Assembly: GCA_027627225.1 (NCBI GenBank)
Contig: CM051027.1
Location: 91,491,151 to 91,555,150, forward strand
Length of the DNA: 64,000 nucleotides
Reading direction: 5' to 3'
From: Congeria kusceri
Lineage: Eukaryota > Mollusca > Bivalvia > Myida > Dreissenidae
In this document: positions 48,901 through 63,935 of the stretch, one piece after another
Layout of the letters: the number at the start of each line of letters is the position of its first letter
Numbering within the stretch: position 1 is the first letter of the stretch
Notes under the pieces: generated by a model
The model's input: the letters and a program-made list of their open reading frames with translations, nothing else
What the model was told of the DNA's origin: nothing
The model's database searches: none
Position numbers and translations under genes: made by a program

Positions 48901-51900
48901 TAATCGTTCCCTACCCATACAGGTGTGCCCGGTGTACAAGCAGACAAGTTTGAGGAAGGCCTGATGCCAGCCCACTGTGCCCTTTCCCTCGTGGGGGAGC
49001 CCATTATGTACCCAGAAATCAACAGATTCATTGATCTGCTGCACCAGAAACAGATTTCCACCTTTCTAGTCACCAATGCACAGTTTCCAGAGGCCATCCG
49101 GTAGACCTGTCTTGTATCCCTCTGTCTTGTATCCCTCTGTCTTGTATCCCTCTGTCTTGTATATCCCTCTGTCTTGTATCCCTCTGTCGTGTATCCCTCT
49201 GTCTTGTATCCCTCTGTCTTGTATATCCCTCTGTCTTGTATCCCTCTGTCTTGTATCCCTCTGTCTTGTATATCCCTCTGTCTTGTATCCCTCTGTCTTG
49301 TATATCCCTCTGTCTTGTATCCCTCTGTCTTGTATATCCCTCTGTCTTGTATCCCTCTGTCTTGTATCCCTCTGTCTTGTATATTCCTCTGTCTTGTATA
49401 TCCCTCTGTCTTGTATCCCTCTGTCTTGTATATCCCTCTGTCTTGTATCCCTCTGTCTTGTATCCCTCTGTCTTTTATCATTGAGATACAATATATCTTG
49501 TATAAACGTTGCATATTCATTGAACAATTCTCGAATCGAAGTATTTCTTCAAAAGCATTTAAATATATTTTATTTTAGCTAAATATTTTATTTTTTGTGT
49601 TCTTTTGAGCAGCCAAAAACGTTGGAAAAAATTGTATTATGTAAATTAGTATTTTGCTGTCTTAAATTTATTTTGATTACCAAACTATGGCTTAATAAAT
49701 CTGTTTATTAATAAATCTAGAAATCCAAACAATTTACAGGAATCTAATGCCAGTCACCCAGCTGTATGTGAAAACTAGTTACAACAGTGGTATTTAACTA
49801 AAATGGTAAACATGTCAACTAGAAATAAACAAACAATCGTAACAAAATGATTTCAGAAATCTAACGCCAGTGACCCAGCTGTATGTAAGTGTGGACGCAG
49901 GTACGAAGGATAGCCTGAAGAAGATAGACCGCCCGCTCTTCAAGGACTTCTGGGAACGTTACATCGACAGCCTGAAGGCCCTCTCCGAGAAGGGGCAGAG
50001 AACTGTGTACAGACTCACCCTGGTGAAGGCGTACAACACTGACGAGATAGAGAACTATGCCAAGCTGGTGGAAATTGGAAAACCAGATTTTATCGAAATA
50101 AAGGTATAATATACTACAGGGTTTGTTTTACTTCTGAAATGTGTCCATGGACAATGATGTTTGGCATCTTCAGATTACATAGTTTAACATAATTTTCAAT
50201 GAAAAGGTAGGGAAAATGTATTCTTAGATTGAAATTAATGGAAATAAAACATTTGCATCAAATATCCAAATGTGTGTACAAAACATTGTTCAGAAGTACA
50301 TTATAACTTTAAAACTGACAGATTTGTAAGTTACACATTTAAACACAATATAAAATTCATATTGTAACTTTTTTATATGAAAATCTTTAGTAGCTTTTAT
50401 CTATAAGTGTTTGTGGGCACATACAAGTTACACTCTTGTTACATTAATTATATTGTGTATTGAGTTCCATGAATTTGAAAGCCAGACCTGTGAAGGTTTC
50501 AATAGTGTGTGGAGAAGGTTAAATATTAGATTCTCTTGCAGGGAGTGACCTACTGTGGAGATTCGAAGGCATCCAATCTGACCATGAGTAATGTCCCTTG
50601 GCACGAGGAGGTTGTCATATTTGTGCAGGAGTTCGCCAATGAACTATCAGACTATGAAATAGCCTCTGAGCACGAACATTCTAACTGCATTCTCCTGGCT
50701 CATAAAAAGGTTGGTTTGTTTAACATTTCAAAGTTTCATATCATTAAACTGTTGTTATGTATTCAGCTATCCAAATTTTTAGGACACTCCTGGCAACTTC
50801 AAATATTCAGGGTTTGGTTGTACTTGTAAATCAACATGGTATAGTTTCACAAAGAAATATTAATGTTTAGCTCGACTATTCGAAGAATAGGCAGTAGGTG
50901 AGCTTTCCTACTACCCCCGGCGTCGGTGTCCGCATCTGCATTCGGTTAAAGTTTTTATTCAAAACTCTTGTAACTTCAAAACTACACAAGTTATTCACTT
51001 TAAACTTGGAATATACCTTTGTCATCAACTCCAGTATCAGGGGCAATATTACCCATGAAACTTGTAATTTACCTTTGTCATCAACTCCAGTGTCAGGGGC
51101 TATTTTGCCAGAGTTATGCCCCTTTTTCACATAGATTTTCTGGTTAAAGTTTGTATTCAAAACTTGTGTAACTTCAGAACTACATAAGTTATTCACTTTA
51201 AAATAGGAACATACCCTTGTCATCAACTCCAATGTCATGGGCAACATTCCCTGTATCTCTGTTTTGTATTTTGAAATAATTATGCCCCTTTTCACATAGA
51301 TTTTCTGGTTAAAGTTTATATTCAACAGTTTTATAACTTCAGGACTACACAAGTTATTCACTTAGATATTGGAGTATACCTTTGTCATCAACTCCAATAT
51401 CAGGGCAACATTCCCTACAACCCTGTTTTGTATTTTGAGAGTTATGCCCCCTTTGCACATAGATTTTATGGTTGAAGTTTATATTCAAAAGATTTGTAAC
51501 TGCAGAAGTTGTTGACTTGAAATATACCTTTGTCATCAACTCCAGTGTCAGGTGCAACATTCCATATAACTCTGTTTTGTATTTTGTCAGAGTTATGCCC
51601 CTTTTTCACATAGATTTTCTGGTTAAAGTTTATATTCAGTACTTTTGTAACTTCAAAACTACATAAGTTATTCACTTTGAAATAGGTTAATACTTTTGTC
51701 ATCGACTTCAGTATCAGGGGCAACCTCCCTATAACTCTGTTTTGCATTTTGACAGAGTTATGCCCCTTTTTCACATAGATTTTCTGGGTTAAGTTTATAG
51801 TCAAAACTCTAATAACTTCAAAGCTACACAAGTTATTACTTACATAAGGTTGAAACTTTGAATAATTTGGTGAAGTAATTGCCATAACTCAGTTTTGTAT

Positions 51901-52235
51901 GTTAACAAAGTATGCCCCTTCCACTTTCCACAATATGTACCAACTGAAATACTTCAAGTAGTCTACCGCGCTACTTTGGAGACCATTTAATTATTTCACG
52001 TATATCTTTTCAGTTTAAAGTCAACAATGAATGGTGGACATGGATAGACTACCCAAAATTCCACGAACTAGTTGCCAGTTATACTGCGAGTGGGGGCCAG
52101 AAGACATTCACAGCTGAGGATTACATGGCCAAGACACCCCACTGGGCTGTGTTTGGTGCCACTGAGCAAGGTTTCGACCCCAAGGAAACTAGGTACTTCA
52201 GAAAGAATGCGAAGAAAGACATTGGAGGGTGCTGA
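36955..52235 (+). CDS. TYW1: S-adenosyl-L-methionine-dependent tRNA 4-demethylwyosine synthase
   Basis: TYW1 makes the tricyclic base of wybutosine at position 37 of tRNA-Phe from N1-methylguanosine, using pyruvate, SAM, an iron-sulfur cluster and FMN. Exons: 36955-37116, 37781-37930, 38138-38239, 39244-39435, 39917-40016, 42287-42486, 45378-45512, 46132-46278, 47459-47577, 47950-48059, 48923-49100, 49857-50103, 50542-50709, 52014-52235. All are GT-AG and in phase; 743 residues (human 732). Seen: an N-terminal membrane segment (about 20-43, [15 protein letters not shown]); a flavodoxin-like domain with FMN loop [10 protein letters not shown] (95-104), [15 protein letters not shown] and [13 protein letters not shown]; an acidic linker (about 280-325); the radical-SAM domain with CANKCVFC, cysteines at 427, 431, 434; LTLVKAYN; C-terminal [21 protein letters not shown]. 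Complete, no broken exon. Introns carry many repeats. Confidence 0.97.
38245..38610. repeat. Dispersed repeat, GGCATCTTGATGCGGGAGGC type (TYW1 intron 3)
   Basis: GGCATCTTGATGCGGGAGGC followed by TCCGTCTGTCCGTCC and CACCAACACCGCTTACTACA. The latter recurs within the copy and again at 42640-42880. Confidence 0.8.
38766..39060. other. Unclassified AT-rich intron sequence
   Basis: Contains CCC-rich short words (TTTTTTTCCCAAAGC, CCCAAAATTCCC) like those near 31770-32160, suggesting an old dispersed repeat, but no edges were found. Confidence 0.3.
39562..39720. repeat. Dispersed repeat shared with 57385-57560
   Basis: Both copies contain TATGCATGAATATATTACAA, then TAAACA(C/T)(T/G)TGAAACAC and CACGAACA-like blocks in the same order, with moderate divergence. 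Confidence 0.7.
40099..40245. mobile_element. Foldback MITE-like element, complete copy 3 (TYW1 intron 5)
   Basis: Left arm TTTATCGGCCAATAAACAAC and TGTGTAGGAATTAAACCATG; right arm TAATAGCTACGCATCAGAAG and GTTGTTTATTGACTGATAAA. Same family as 10099-10228 and 11826-11986. Confidence 0.8.
40455..42055. repeat. Complex satellite-like block (TYW1 intron 5)
   Basis: Opens with a hairpin of AGTCCCCTGC and GTAGGGGACT and ends near GTAGGGGACTCCTG. Inside are repeated GTCCGTCCGTCCG, AACTTGGTAC, GAGGTCAAAGGTCACGTGAC blocks. A ~185-bp unit with GGATACTTAGGTGACTAAAA is duplicated at about 40955-41140 and 41141-41300. Apparent open frames are unrelated to TYW1. Confidence 0.8.
42640..42880. repeat. Dispersed repeat, GGCATCTTGATGAGGGAGGC type, copy 2
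   Basis: Same order of blocks as 38245-38610, starting TGCCCCCGGCATCTTGATGA, in TYW1 intron 6. Confidence 0.8.
42936..44034. repeat. Tandem array I, about 166-bp unit, seven copies (TYW1 intron 6)
   Basis: Each unit has CATATTTGGTATGTAACATC, TAGTGGTCCTCTACAAAGAT, ATGCCCCTGGGGTCAAAACT and GGTCACATGGTTTATATA. The array resumes at 44995-45190 after another array. Confidence 0.88.
44035..44994. repeat. Tandem array II, about 159-bp unit, six copies, nested in array I
   Basis: Begins TACCCCAAGCCGCGAAGCGG. Units share GATTTTCATGAAACTTGGCT, CAAATGTTTA, GATGTGCAGAAGGCATG and CAAGGTCACACTTGAAGGTC. It interrupts an array I unit between TTCAAATTAT and GCCCCTGGGG. Confidence 0.88.
44995..45190. repeat. 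Array I, continuation after array II
   Basis: Resumes with GCCCCTGGGGTCAAATCTGG and decays toward 45190. Confidence 0.8.
45951..46125. repeat. Five 35-bp tandem units ending at the TYW1 exon 8 acceptor
   Basis: Units start at 45951, 45986, 46021, 46056 and 46091 (TTGACTGCTCACAGTAAATC...GTACATCT). A sixth partial unit (TTGCAG) forms the splice acceptor itself, so the polypyrimidine and branch region is inside the repeat. Confidence 0.92.
46863..46981. repeat. Inverted repeat hairpin (TYW1 intron 8)
   Basis: GAGTATTGGATAAAGATCAA near 46863 and its complement ending near 46981, ~31-bp arms around a GC-rich loop (GTAGCGGCCTGC, CTCGCGCTAC). Confidence 0.85.
47157..47421. mobile_element. Palindromic MITE, family A, copy 2 (TYW1 intron 8)
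   Basis: GTGGCGCGTCATGAGAAAAC at the left, TTTCCCACGACGCGCCTCAT at the right; ends 37 bp before exon 9. Confidence 0.88.
48446..48834. mobile_element. TIR element in TYW1 intron 10
   Basis: Left TTTTTATTTCTTGGTTCTC (from about 48458) and, inverted, GAGAACCAAGAAATAAAAA ending near 48823. Outer ends (TTAGGCC / GCCTTAA) also match loosely. AT-rich interior, no protein. Confidence 0.7.
49110..49475. repeat. Minisatellite TCTTGTATCCCTCTG, more than 20 copies (TYW1 intron 11)
   Basis: 15-bp units alternate with 17-bp units carrying an extra AT (TCTTGTATATCCCTCTG). Starts about 10 bp after the exon 11 donor. All six frames stay open for long runs, giving repeat-only peptides. Confidence 0.95.
49740..49773 (+). 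pseudogene. Decoy copy of the start of TYW1 exon 12
   Basis: GAATCTAATGCCAGTCACCC follows an intact acceptor (TTTACAG) and matches the first ~31 bp of true exon 12 (49857) with four mismatches, 117 bp upstream. After that the similarity is lost. If used, the frame meets a stop within about 20 codons. Confidence 0.8.
50870..51960. repeat. Tandem array, about 160-bp unit, five to six copies (TYW1 intron 13)
   Basis: Units share TTTGTCATCAACTCCAGTGT, GAGTTATGCCCCTTTTTCAC and ATAGATTTTCTGGTTAAAGT. Long minus-strand open frames across it are repeat artefacts. Confidence 0.88.
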
Positions 52236-53253
52236 AGTCGTACCACTATTGGGCCTTGCACTACGTGATCTAGAGATTTCTCAGCATATGAAGAGCCAAG
52301 TCAAGTGCTGAATCCTGCACGCTGAATCCTGCATTCCCCCTCCAAGTTCTATTATGCTTTTCCTTAGGATAATTTTCATTTGTCAGCGTTGTTATAACTG
52401 AACGCTTTTAAATATTACTCTAGCTGACAATGGACACAAATTTTGCATAAGTATACCTTGGTCTAAGTAAATGTGATTGTCATTTTCTTGAGCACCCCTA
52501 TCTGTATTGAGTTTGAATTGACTCAACGTCTTTATAAAATTATGTATAGGACCTTATTGGACTATTAAATGCTAACCCAGTAGACACAAATTGTAAAACC
52601 ACATATTAACTACATAAGATTGGAAGTTTTGTACAGAATATATTTACTGTATGTTGCAGATAATAACTACATTGTGGTATTGGACATGTCATGATATTAA
52701 CAATTTATTGTCTGCTGTATGAACTATGATGTATTTTGTTTGTCTAAACTGATTGCATATGCTAATGTGTTGAATGTAAAAGCATGGAATTTGTGATGCA
52801 TTGTTGCTGTATAAGGGATGTTATTGCATTACATGATCACATTATTTTGTTATTTTAGAGCAACAGTAGGAACAGTTTCACACATTGTAAATTCTTACTT
52901 GTGAAGGTTTATATTATTGACTGAATAAATGTACCCTTTCTAGGTTGGTGATCTGTGGTGTTTGTGATTTTTTTGCAAATAAGAACAGACTGTTTTTGAA
53001 TCTCCTATATTGACCACTGAAATTCCACATTGAAAATTCCCTGATTTTTGTGCAGACCAAAATGTGATTTTCCCTGACATTGCATTTCAGATTGCAGGTA
53101 CAATTTGTGCAAAGTGGTTATAGTGTATATAGCATTAAACAGCATACGGACACTAAATAAATTGTGGTAAAATGACTTATTTTTAAGGAAATGTGATCAT
53201 ACTCGCACATAGAAGAATTTAATGATGTAAGCATGCGCCGGTTACCTTTTATT
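52236..53253. other. TYW1 3' region and intergenic DNA
   Basis: About 690 bp of AT-rich sequence with no splice or coding signals leads to a poly(A) signal at 52924. Beyond it nothing is recognised up to the hAT-like element. Confidence 0.6.
52924..52929 (+). terminator. Poly(A) signal of TYW1
   Basis: AATAAA followed within about 30-50 bp by a GT-rich stretch (GGTGATCTGTGGTGTTTGTG), as expected for a cleavage site. Confidence 0.65.
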
Positions 53254-54063
53254 TAGGGATGTCAACGGCTACCAAAACTGGTATCCGGTTATTTGTATGC
53301 AATATTCTGATACTATCCGGATAACGGTATAGATCGGCATTGGTGGCCGGAATCTGGCACATGTTAAAGTTGCAAAATTAAGTTTACATCTAGACGATAC
53401 TTCTATTTTGAAAACACAATACTATTTCATTATTGAAAAAGTACATGTAACAGACTACTCGATTTCTGTTCGTAAATTGTGTGTTTGTTTGTTTTGTGTA
53501 GCGTGCAATGTTGTTAAGCCCTTCAATTAAAGTACCCCAATTAAACATTTGATTTGCGTAAAAGTAAGTAGGTGTTAAGGCTGACTGGTGTATGATAAAC
53601 CCATAAATTGCGATGTTTGAGTAAAACACACAATGTGCTAATCAATACACATAGACACAAAAACAAGGATGGATCCAATGTTACTATATATTTTATTTTA
53701 ATTGACATTGTTAACTGGTAGAGAACCATCTCTTATCAAGAGGGACGCACCTAATTGGCATAATCGATTGTGACATCTTGCTTGTTTAATAGTCCTGTCA
53801 AAGTTAGTGTGGTGTGAAAGCACCACCTGTTGTTTTCTGATAATCGCCGACCGAGGGGTGTGTTTATGACACGTCCGCAGTATGTGGTGGAGACCTGTAG
53901 GGGCCTATAGATGTGTTGTGTTAATAATATACATGCAAGAAGGGCGAGAACGAGAAAAATCGGATTTTCAACTTTTATACGAATATTCGGTTACTAACTT
54001 GGTAACCGGATATTAACATAGTAACCAGATAGCCGGTTATCCGGATATTCGTTGACATCCCTA
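53254..54063. mobile_element. Non-autonomous hAT-type transposon
   Basis: Terminal inverted repeats of 14 bp, TAGGGATGTCAACG and its exact complement, are flanked by identical 8-bp direct repeats CTTTTATT (53246-53253 and 54064-54071), the target-site length of hAT elements. Subterminal CCGGTTATCCGG-like words occur near both ends. No transposase frame is present. Confidence 0.92.
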
Positions 54064-55132
54064 CTTTTATTGCAGTCAGTACACAATTTATGATGAAGCC
54101 ATGCACAATATGAGAATCAGTCGAAAACAAACATTTATAAAATACACCTTCAATTCTGTGGAATTGGAGGAGGCACTTGTCGATAAATGGAGGAACAGTT
54201 ATCGATATTTTCTACGAAAATACATAATATATATTGGACTGAGGGGCCATCACGTTTTAATAGCCATGGAAGGACAAGGCATCTATTAAGTTGACATTAT
54301 TTTTTACGAGTGATCATATATCATCAACAGTGTCTGCCTTTTCAACCAGATAATGAGGGTCTGCACATTGTCCATACAGTGTGTCCCTGAGATGTTGAGA
54401 TCCTCTAAATTTGAAGATAAGAGCTTTGCGTAAGTTGTTTGCACATTTGAAGAACGCCATGGAAGGACACACAGTATATCAGTCATAATAAATTCTTAGA
54501 ATAAATGTTCAAACGTTATACCGGTATTCATATTGGTTAGGACATTGATTGCAGCATTTTGGGAATTTTTATTTTCAACTGATTGTAATTTGTTTGGTTT
54601 CATAATAAATTATGTTTGAAATGCATTTAAATGTTACAGGTGAATGCTCATGTCACCGAATTAATCCATGTGCAAGTTTGATCACATTTTCTTTAAAAAA
54701 GACCAGATTACCATGAATTTTGTGTCTGGTTAAAAGTGCTGTTCAGTGTAAATATGTGACCATCATTTTACCCTTCTAGCCATTTTACAAGTTACCTGGA
54801 TTCTACACACATTGTCAAATCATTCATTTATTTAAGAGACTATGTATTGCCGTTCTAATATTTTGTTCTGTCACTTTTGGTTAAATTCCCTGATACATCC
54901 CTGCAAGTAGCATGAAATTACTATGTATATTGGAGTCAACAGCTGAAAGGATTAAGAGAGATCTTTTATTCTTTCATTCTTTGCTAACAAATTGAATAAC
55001 AAAATAACAACTGCTGTGTACTTGACAGTTCATTTATAAAACAAATGTCAACATCATTAAAAAGTTACAATTCATTATCAGGATTCAGCAAGATGCAAGT
55101 TTTATGATTTGTTGTATATCGTATATAATATA
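54064..55132. other. Intergenic DNA
   Basis: Short open frames only (for example 54101-54289); none has family resemblance or splice signals that I could support. Confidence 0.45.
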
Positions 55133-55367
55133 TTTGAGGCGAGTCGCGGGAAAACCAGGCTTAATGCATGTGTGTAAAGTGTCGTCCCCGATTAGCCTGT
55201 GCAGTCCGCACAGGCTGATCCAGGACGGCACTTTTCGCTTTTATGGTATTTTCTGTTTCAAGGAAGTCTCTTCTAAACATAGTCCACTGCAGTCAGAAAG
55301 TGCCAACCCAGATCAGCCTGTGCGGACTGCACATGCATAAGTCCGGTTTTCCCAAGACGCGCCATAT
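55133..55367. mobile_element. Palindromic MITE, family A, copy 3
   Basis: ATTTGAGGCGAGTCGCGGGA at the left, TTTTCCCAAGACGCGCCATA at the right; more diverged, with part of the second inner palindrome deleted. Confidence 0.82.
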
Positions 55368-56147
55368 ATATTATTTACAATTTAAGACAATATTTTACAT
55401 TTGACTTGCAATGATTATGCGAGTTAAATCAACCTATTCTTACACTTATATGGAGGTACGTTGGCAACAGCCTTGACCAAATAGATCCCGGCATTATTTG
55501 TACAGCTCAGACCAATTGATCTGACACTCGTGAATTCCATTAGCATAATTTAAGACCTGAATTAGTTCCTTCCATTATTCTCCGTTGAGCTCCCATATGT
55601 TACAAAGTTTCACAGGTTTACTGATCAGCTTGTGTACCATAACTGTATTTTCAAAGAAATATATGGATTTAGCATAATTGCAATACAGAAACTTGTATAT
55701 TAATTGTAGCAGACTTGTAGCACATTCCTACATAAAGATCAGCATCAGGTTAATTTGTCCTAGCTATATCAAAATGAGTACAAAAATCTGTTACTGCTCC
55801 ATGTAGCTTCTATTGCAGTTATCTGCTCTTTTAGTTTGCAAGCGTATCGAAAACAAGTACGGGGTAGGCAGAAATAAAATTCAACTGCAGTGGTCAAATT
55901 AGCACAAGGCAATAAGCTCTGCACTGATTAATTTTGAACCAGGCTTGCTCAGATTTTAAGTCTTTATACAGGCTAGACATATTCTAGCTCTCAAGTAATA
56001 ATAATATAAGAATTCGGACTTGCTTGGCCAATGCTAATTTTGATGACTACAACTGATCACAGATTTCCGAAACTCAACCAAATATGCAACCGATCTGTAT
56101 TATAACAGACGCATGACACCCGTGAGTTCCTATCCCCATGCTATTTC
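55368..56147. other. 3' flank of RWDD4
   Basis: No gene. This should contain the RWDD4 3' untranslated region, but no canonical minus-strand AATAAA was found close to the stop codon at 56148. Confidence 0.45.
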
Positions 56148-60767
<4,620 letters not shown>

Positions 60768-62714
60768 GTTTGTTGACGTGTAGAACAGCTTCACGTCTTG
60801 ACAGATTTGAAGTAAGCACAATTGTATAGTGCGGTAAGGGTTTTCATAAAAGGATGAATACCACTAAAACAAATAATGCGATAATTGTACAGACGCGACG
60901 TACGGTGTTCGGCACCGGTGAGATTTTCTGTAGTGTGTAATATTAAAAACTCGTTGTGTGTAAGAGTATAATTTAATACTACTTAACATGTGATATCATT
61001 AGAAAGATGGTGAGATGCGACACAAAGTGAATTTTCTTCTTCTAAATTGTAAAAAGTAATAAAACAGGATTGTCTGTTTTTAATACAGTCACATGTCGCT
61101 AGTTTTGACGTGTAACGCGTAACATAAATCAGTGGGTATATTTAGAAAAACCGCGATATGTTTGCTTATAATTATCTGATTTTTTAATCTAATAAAAACT
61201 ATGAAAGTCACGAACGCGAGACAAATACGGCCGTAGTCGTATTTTAGTCCGACACTTACAAAACAAAATCGCACAGACAGAAATCACGCATTTTTTTTAA
61301 CGCTGTGCGAGTTCGTGTGTGTTTGTATTATATATCAAATATATTCAGAAGAAATGTTTTATTTTACATACTGGCGCAGTGACTAAATCCTCCACTTGCC
61401 TAAATACGCCACACCATCCGAATAAGCGTTGTTTACCGGCGATTTATATTTTGTTGCTCTCGATCAATCAGGTACTTTCCCTTAACAACGCTGACGAGTT
61501 TTCATCTTGGTTGGTGCATAAATTAATATGTAATTCAATTATTTTGTACATAACCCCAAAACGCAAACAAACTGCATGCGGGTTCATACTGCGCATGCGC
61601 AATTTTGAGGCCCCTTATGGTATCCATGATAAAATTAAATTATCGTGTTTTAATATTATGTCCATGTGAGCATTTGCAGCATTAAAAAAAAAACATTATT
61701 TATTGGCATTACATACAATCAAATGCTGAAAAAAAAATGCTTATCAAGAGCGCAAATGTCTCGCTACTAAAAACCCTCATTATTTGTCCACGTGCACGCA
61801 GGGCCTCAGTTTCAGAGCTACTTTTAGAAAAAAATAAGTATTTGAAGAAATTGAAACATTGTATTAACAACAGACAACAAGCTGCTTAATAAATAAAATT
61901 AAATAAGAACAATAGCGCTCTAGTCAAATGTGGAATAAGCATGTCACGGGTCCTAATCTACGATTTTCACCAAGCAACTTCGGATCACCGTGTTTTATTT
62001 TAAACAGTCACTAGAAAATGGACCTTAAATAACACAAGTGGGCGTTTTGTAAATAGAAGTCAATAGAAGTTGCTTTGAAAACAGAATTCAGCAAAGAATA
62101 TCATTTTCGAACAAATTGAACATTTTAAAGAGGGGTGGCGGATTTAGGAAATCATTTGCCAAGTATTTGAAATGTAACCAAAACCCGCAAGCAAATGCAC
62201 GTGAAACCTAACTTGATTTATGTGAATTTGTATGTCAATCGGTTAACAACTTTTGAAAATATCGTAAAAATACCCCCCAAATATGGCGGATTTAGGCACT
62301 GCGCCAGTACTTCAAAATGTACATGAATTGCAGAATACGAGGAATACATGTTTCAAACATTTGCTTGCGCCATTTCCTTCAATGCGAAGATAATTTTGGA
62401 TACACTTGGCTTTTTGGGGTAAAAAATGGTTTACCAGTGAGCGTATTTTTTGGATTGTGTAAATGTTGCTTTAATATTGATAATAACGGAAAAAAATTAC
62501 TTGAGTTTACCTACAAACTGATAATAAATGTATTGAGTTTGGTTCAAACGTTACTTAATTATAACATTTTTATAATGGATACAAATTTATGCAGGGTGCG
62601 CTTTACACGCATTGAACGTCACGCTATAACAGTGTCAGAATGGTCCACGGCCGTCTATGAACATATAAGGATATAATCGTAAATGAATATACGGAAAGGG
62701 CCGATGGGTGACGA
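60768..62714. other. Upstream region of RWDD4, no gene seen
   Basis: Contains an NRF-1-like palindrome (61590-61601). Open frames at 61319-61669 and 62317-62676 have no family resemblance or supported start. A TCAATAGAAGT-type direct repeat lies near 62055. Confidence 0.45.
61590..61601. promoter_or_regulatory. NRF-1-like palindromic site
   Basis: TGCGCATGCGCA matches the NRF-1/alpha-PAL consensus, about 820 bp upstream of the RWDD4 start. The distance is long, so it may belong to another promoter or be chance. Confidence 0.3.
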
Positions 62715-63030
62715 ATGCTTCTGATAGGGGATGTAACCGCTGCGATGAGAGTTTCAAACTCCTCGCAGTGGTTACCTCCCCTATCAGTTAACGGTAACCA
62801 CTGCCATTACATGTAAAATCCTGCCAGGATTACGTGTTTGTAACTATTTAATGCAACTCAGTGCAATTTTCTACATAATTGGACTTTTTATATATCGTTT
62901 GCAGTCAATAATGAAAACAGAAAAAGAAAATAACTAATAAAAACCATAAATAATATCTAGAAGATTTTAATCGATCATCATCACATGGTAGAGCTATGCT
63001 CGGAACCAGTCAAATCTCTGCGCGGAGGTT
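62715..63030 (-). repeat. Dispersed repeat, family B, copy 2 (inverse of 23068-23420)
   Basis: The complement carries ATTTGACTGGTTCCGAGCAT, the ACACGTAATCCTGGC region and GTTAACTGATAGGGGAGGTA. This copy has an added hairpin at 62716-62778, formed by GATAGGGGATGTAACCGC and its mirror. Confidence 0.85.
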
Positions 63031-63454
63031 GTGAGAGTTGTACTCTCCATTAGAAGGTAGATTAAAACTAAACAGTTTTCATGCGATATTTTAAAATTAA
63101 AATATTAAAATAAAAATCATTTCTTATTAAACGACACTCGACAGGTGCACTCTGTGAAAATCTGTCGATTACTGTTAAAAGGTATAACTCGTTCTTAATG
63201 TAAAAAGTTCCACTGCTCGTATTCAATTTGTTTTGGAATATGTACTTGATATGACATTAGATTTCGCGAGCCTTGTTTTTCTAGCGATTATTTTGTAAAG
63301 CTAATCTTTCTAGCGTTTCAGATACACATTGAGTGGAATATTTATGTGTTCATTACGTTTGAATGTTAGCCAAAATTAATTGATAAGTAGCCCATCAATG
63401 TATTGACACTAGGTTCGGTATGGTTTCAAGTGAAAAAGTTCTGAAGGCTGAATT

Positions 63455-63630
63455 CGGTTGGGGGATTGAAGCCAGGTCCTCTCCATGAGAGGCGGACATT
63501 CTAACCACGTTGCTATAGAGCTAGCCCAACAGCATGGCTTTTGTAGGTGCCTTATAGGCCACACCCAGTGCGGGGATCGAACCCCCACGCCCTCTACACT
63601 ATTAACCATTAAACTTTAGACTGACTCCAG
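63455..63630 (-). repeat. tRNA-derived SINE, two tRNA-like modules
   Basis: On the minus strand, the first module has a near-perfect B box in a T-arm hairpin (GGGGGTTCGATCCCC). The second, about 110 bp further on, has GGCTTCAATCCC and an anticodon-arm-like CCTCTCATGGAGAGG. Both A boxes are degenerate, so functional tRNAs are unlikely. Confidence 0.6.
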
Positions 63631-63879
63631 GCACTCGTACCTTGTTTCCTGACACCAGTTATGTAAACCTTAAAGGAATAATCAGAGTTTTTCCTCTATA
63701 TAAGTCGGTACTGGAAAACAGTACCATTCCCAATCCGATTTTCTGACCATTTTTCCCAATTTGATGTTAAAAAATTCCCAAATGTAATAACAAAAATCCA
63801 AAAAGAGCCTGGAAAGATCGACTATGTTCCTGTATTTTACTTTTGTTTTACCCAAGCGTAAACCTCCACGCACAGCTCG

Positions 63880-63935
63880 AATCAGTTACTGTTAATGGCT
63901 AGGGGAAGTAACCGCTGCAAGGTTTGGTGTATCAA
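63880..63935. repeat. Fragment of dispersed repeat family B
   Basis: CAGTTACTGTTAATGGCTAG then GGGAAGTAACCGCTGCAAGG matches the inner end of the 23068 and 62715 copies. Confidence 0.65.

Noticed and set aside
49066..49582. Long overlapping open frames on both strands (repeated PSVLY / DRGIQ peptides)
   Set aside because: They arise from the 15/17-bp minisatellite, which has no stop in most frames; no gene context.
50876..51885. Minus-strand frames with repeated [10 protein letters not shown] peptides as a repeat protein
   Set aside because: They follow the ~160-bp intronic array in TYW1 intron 13, change frame between units and have no splice or start support.
63455..63630. Functional tRNA genes
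   Set aside because: A boxes and acceptor stems do not pair well; only the T-arm regions are convincing.
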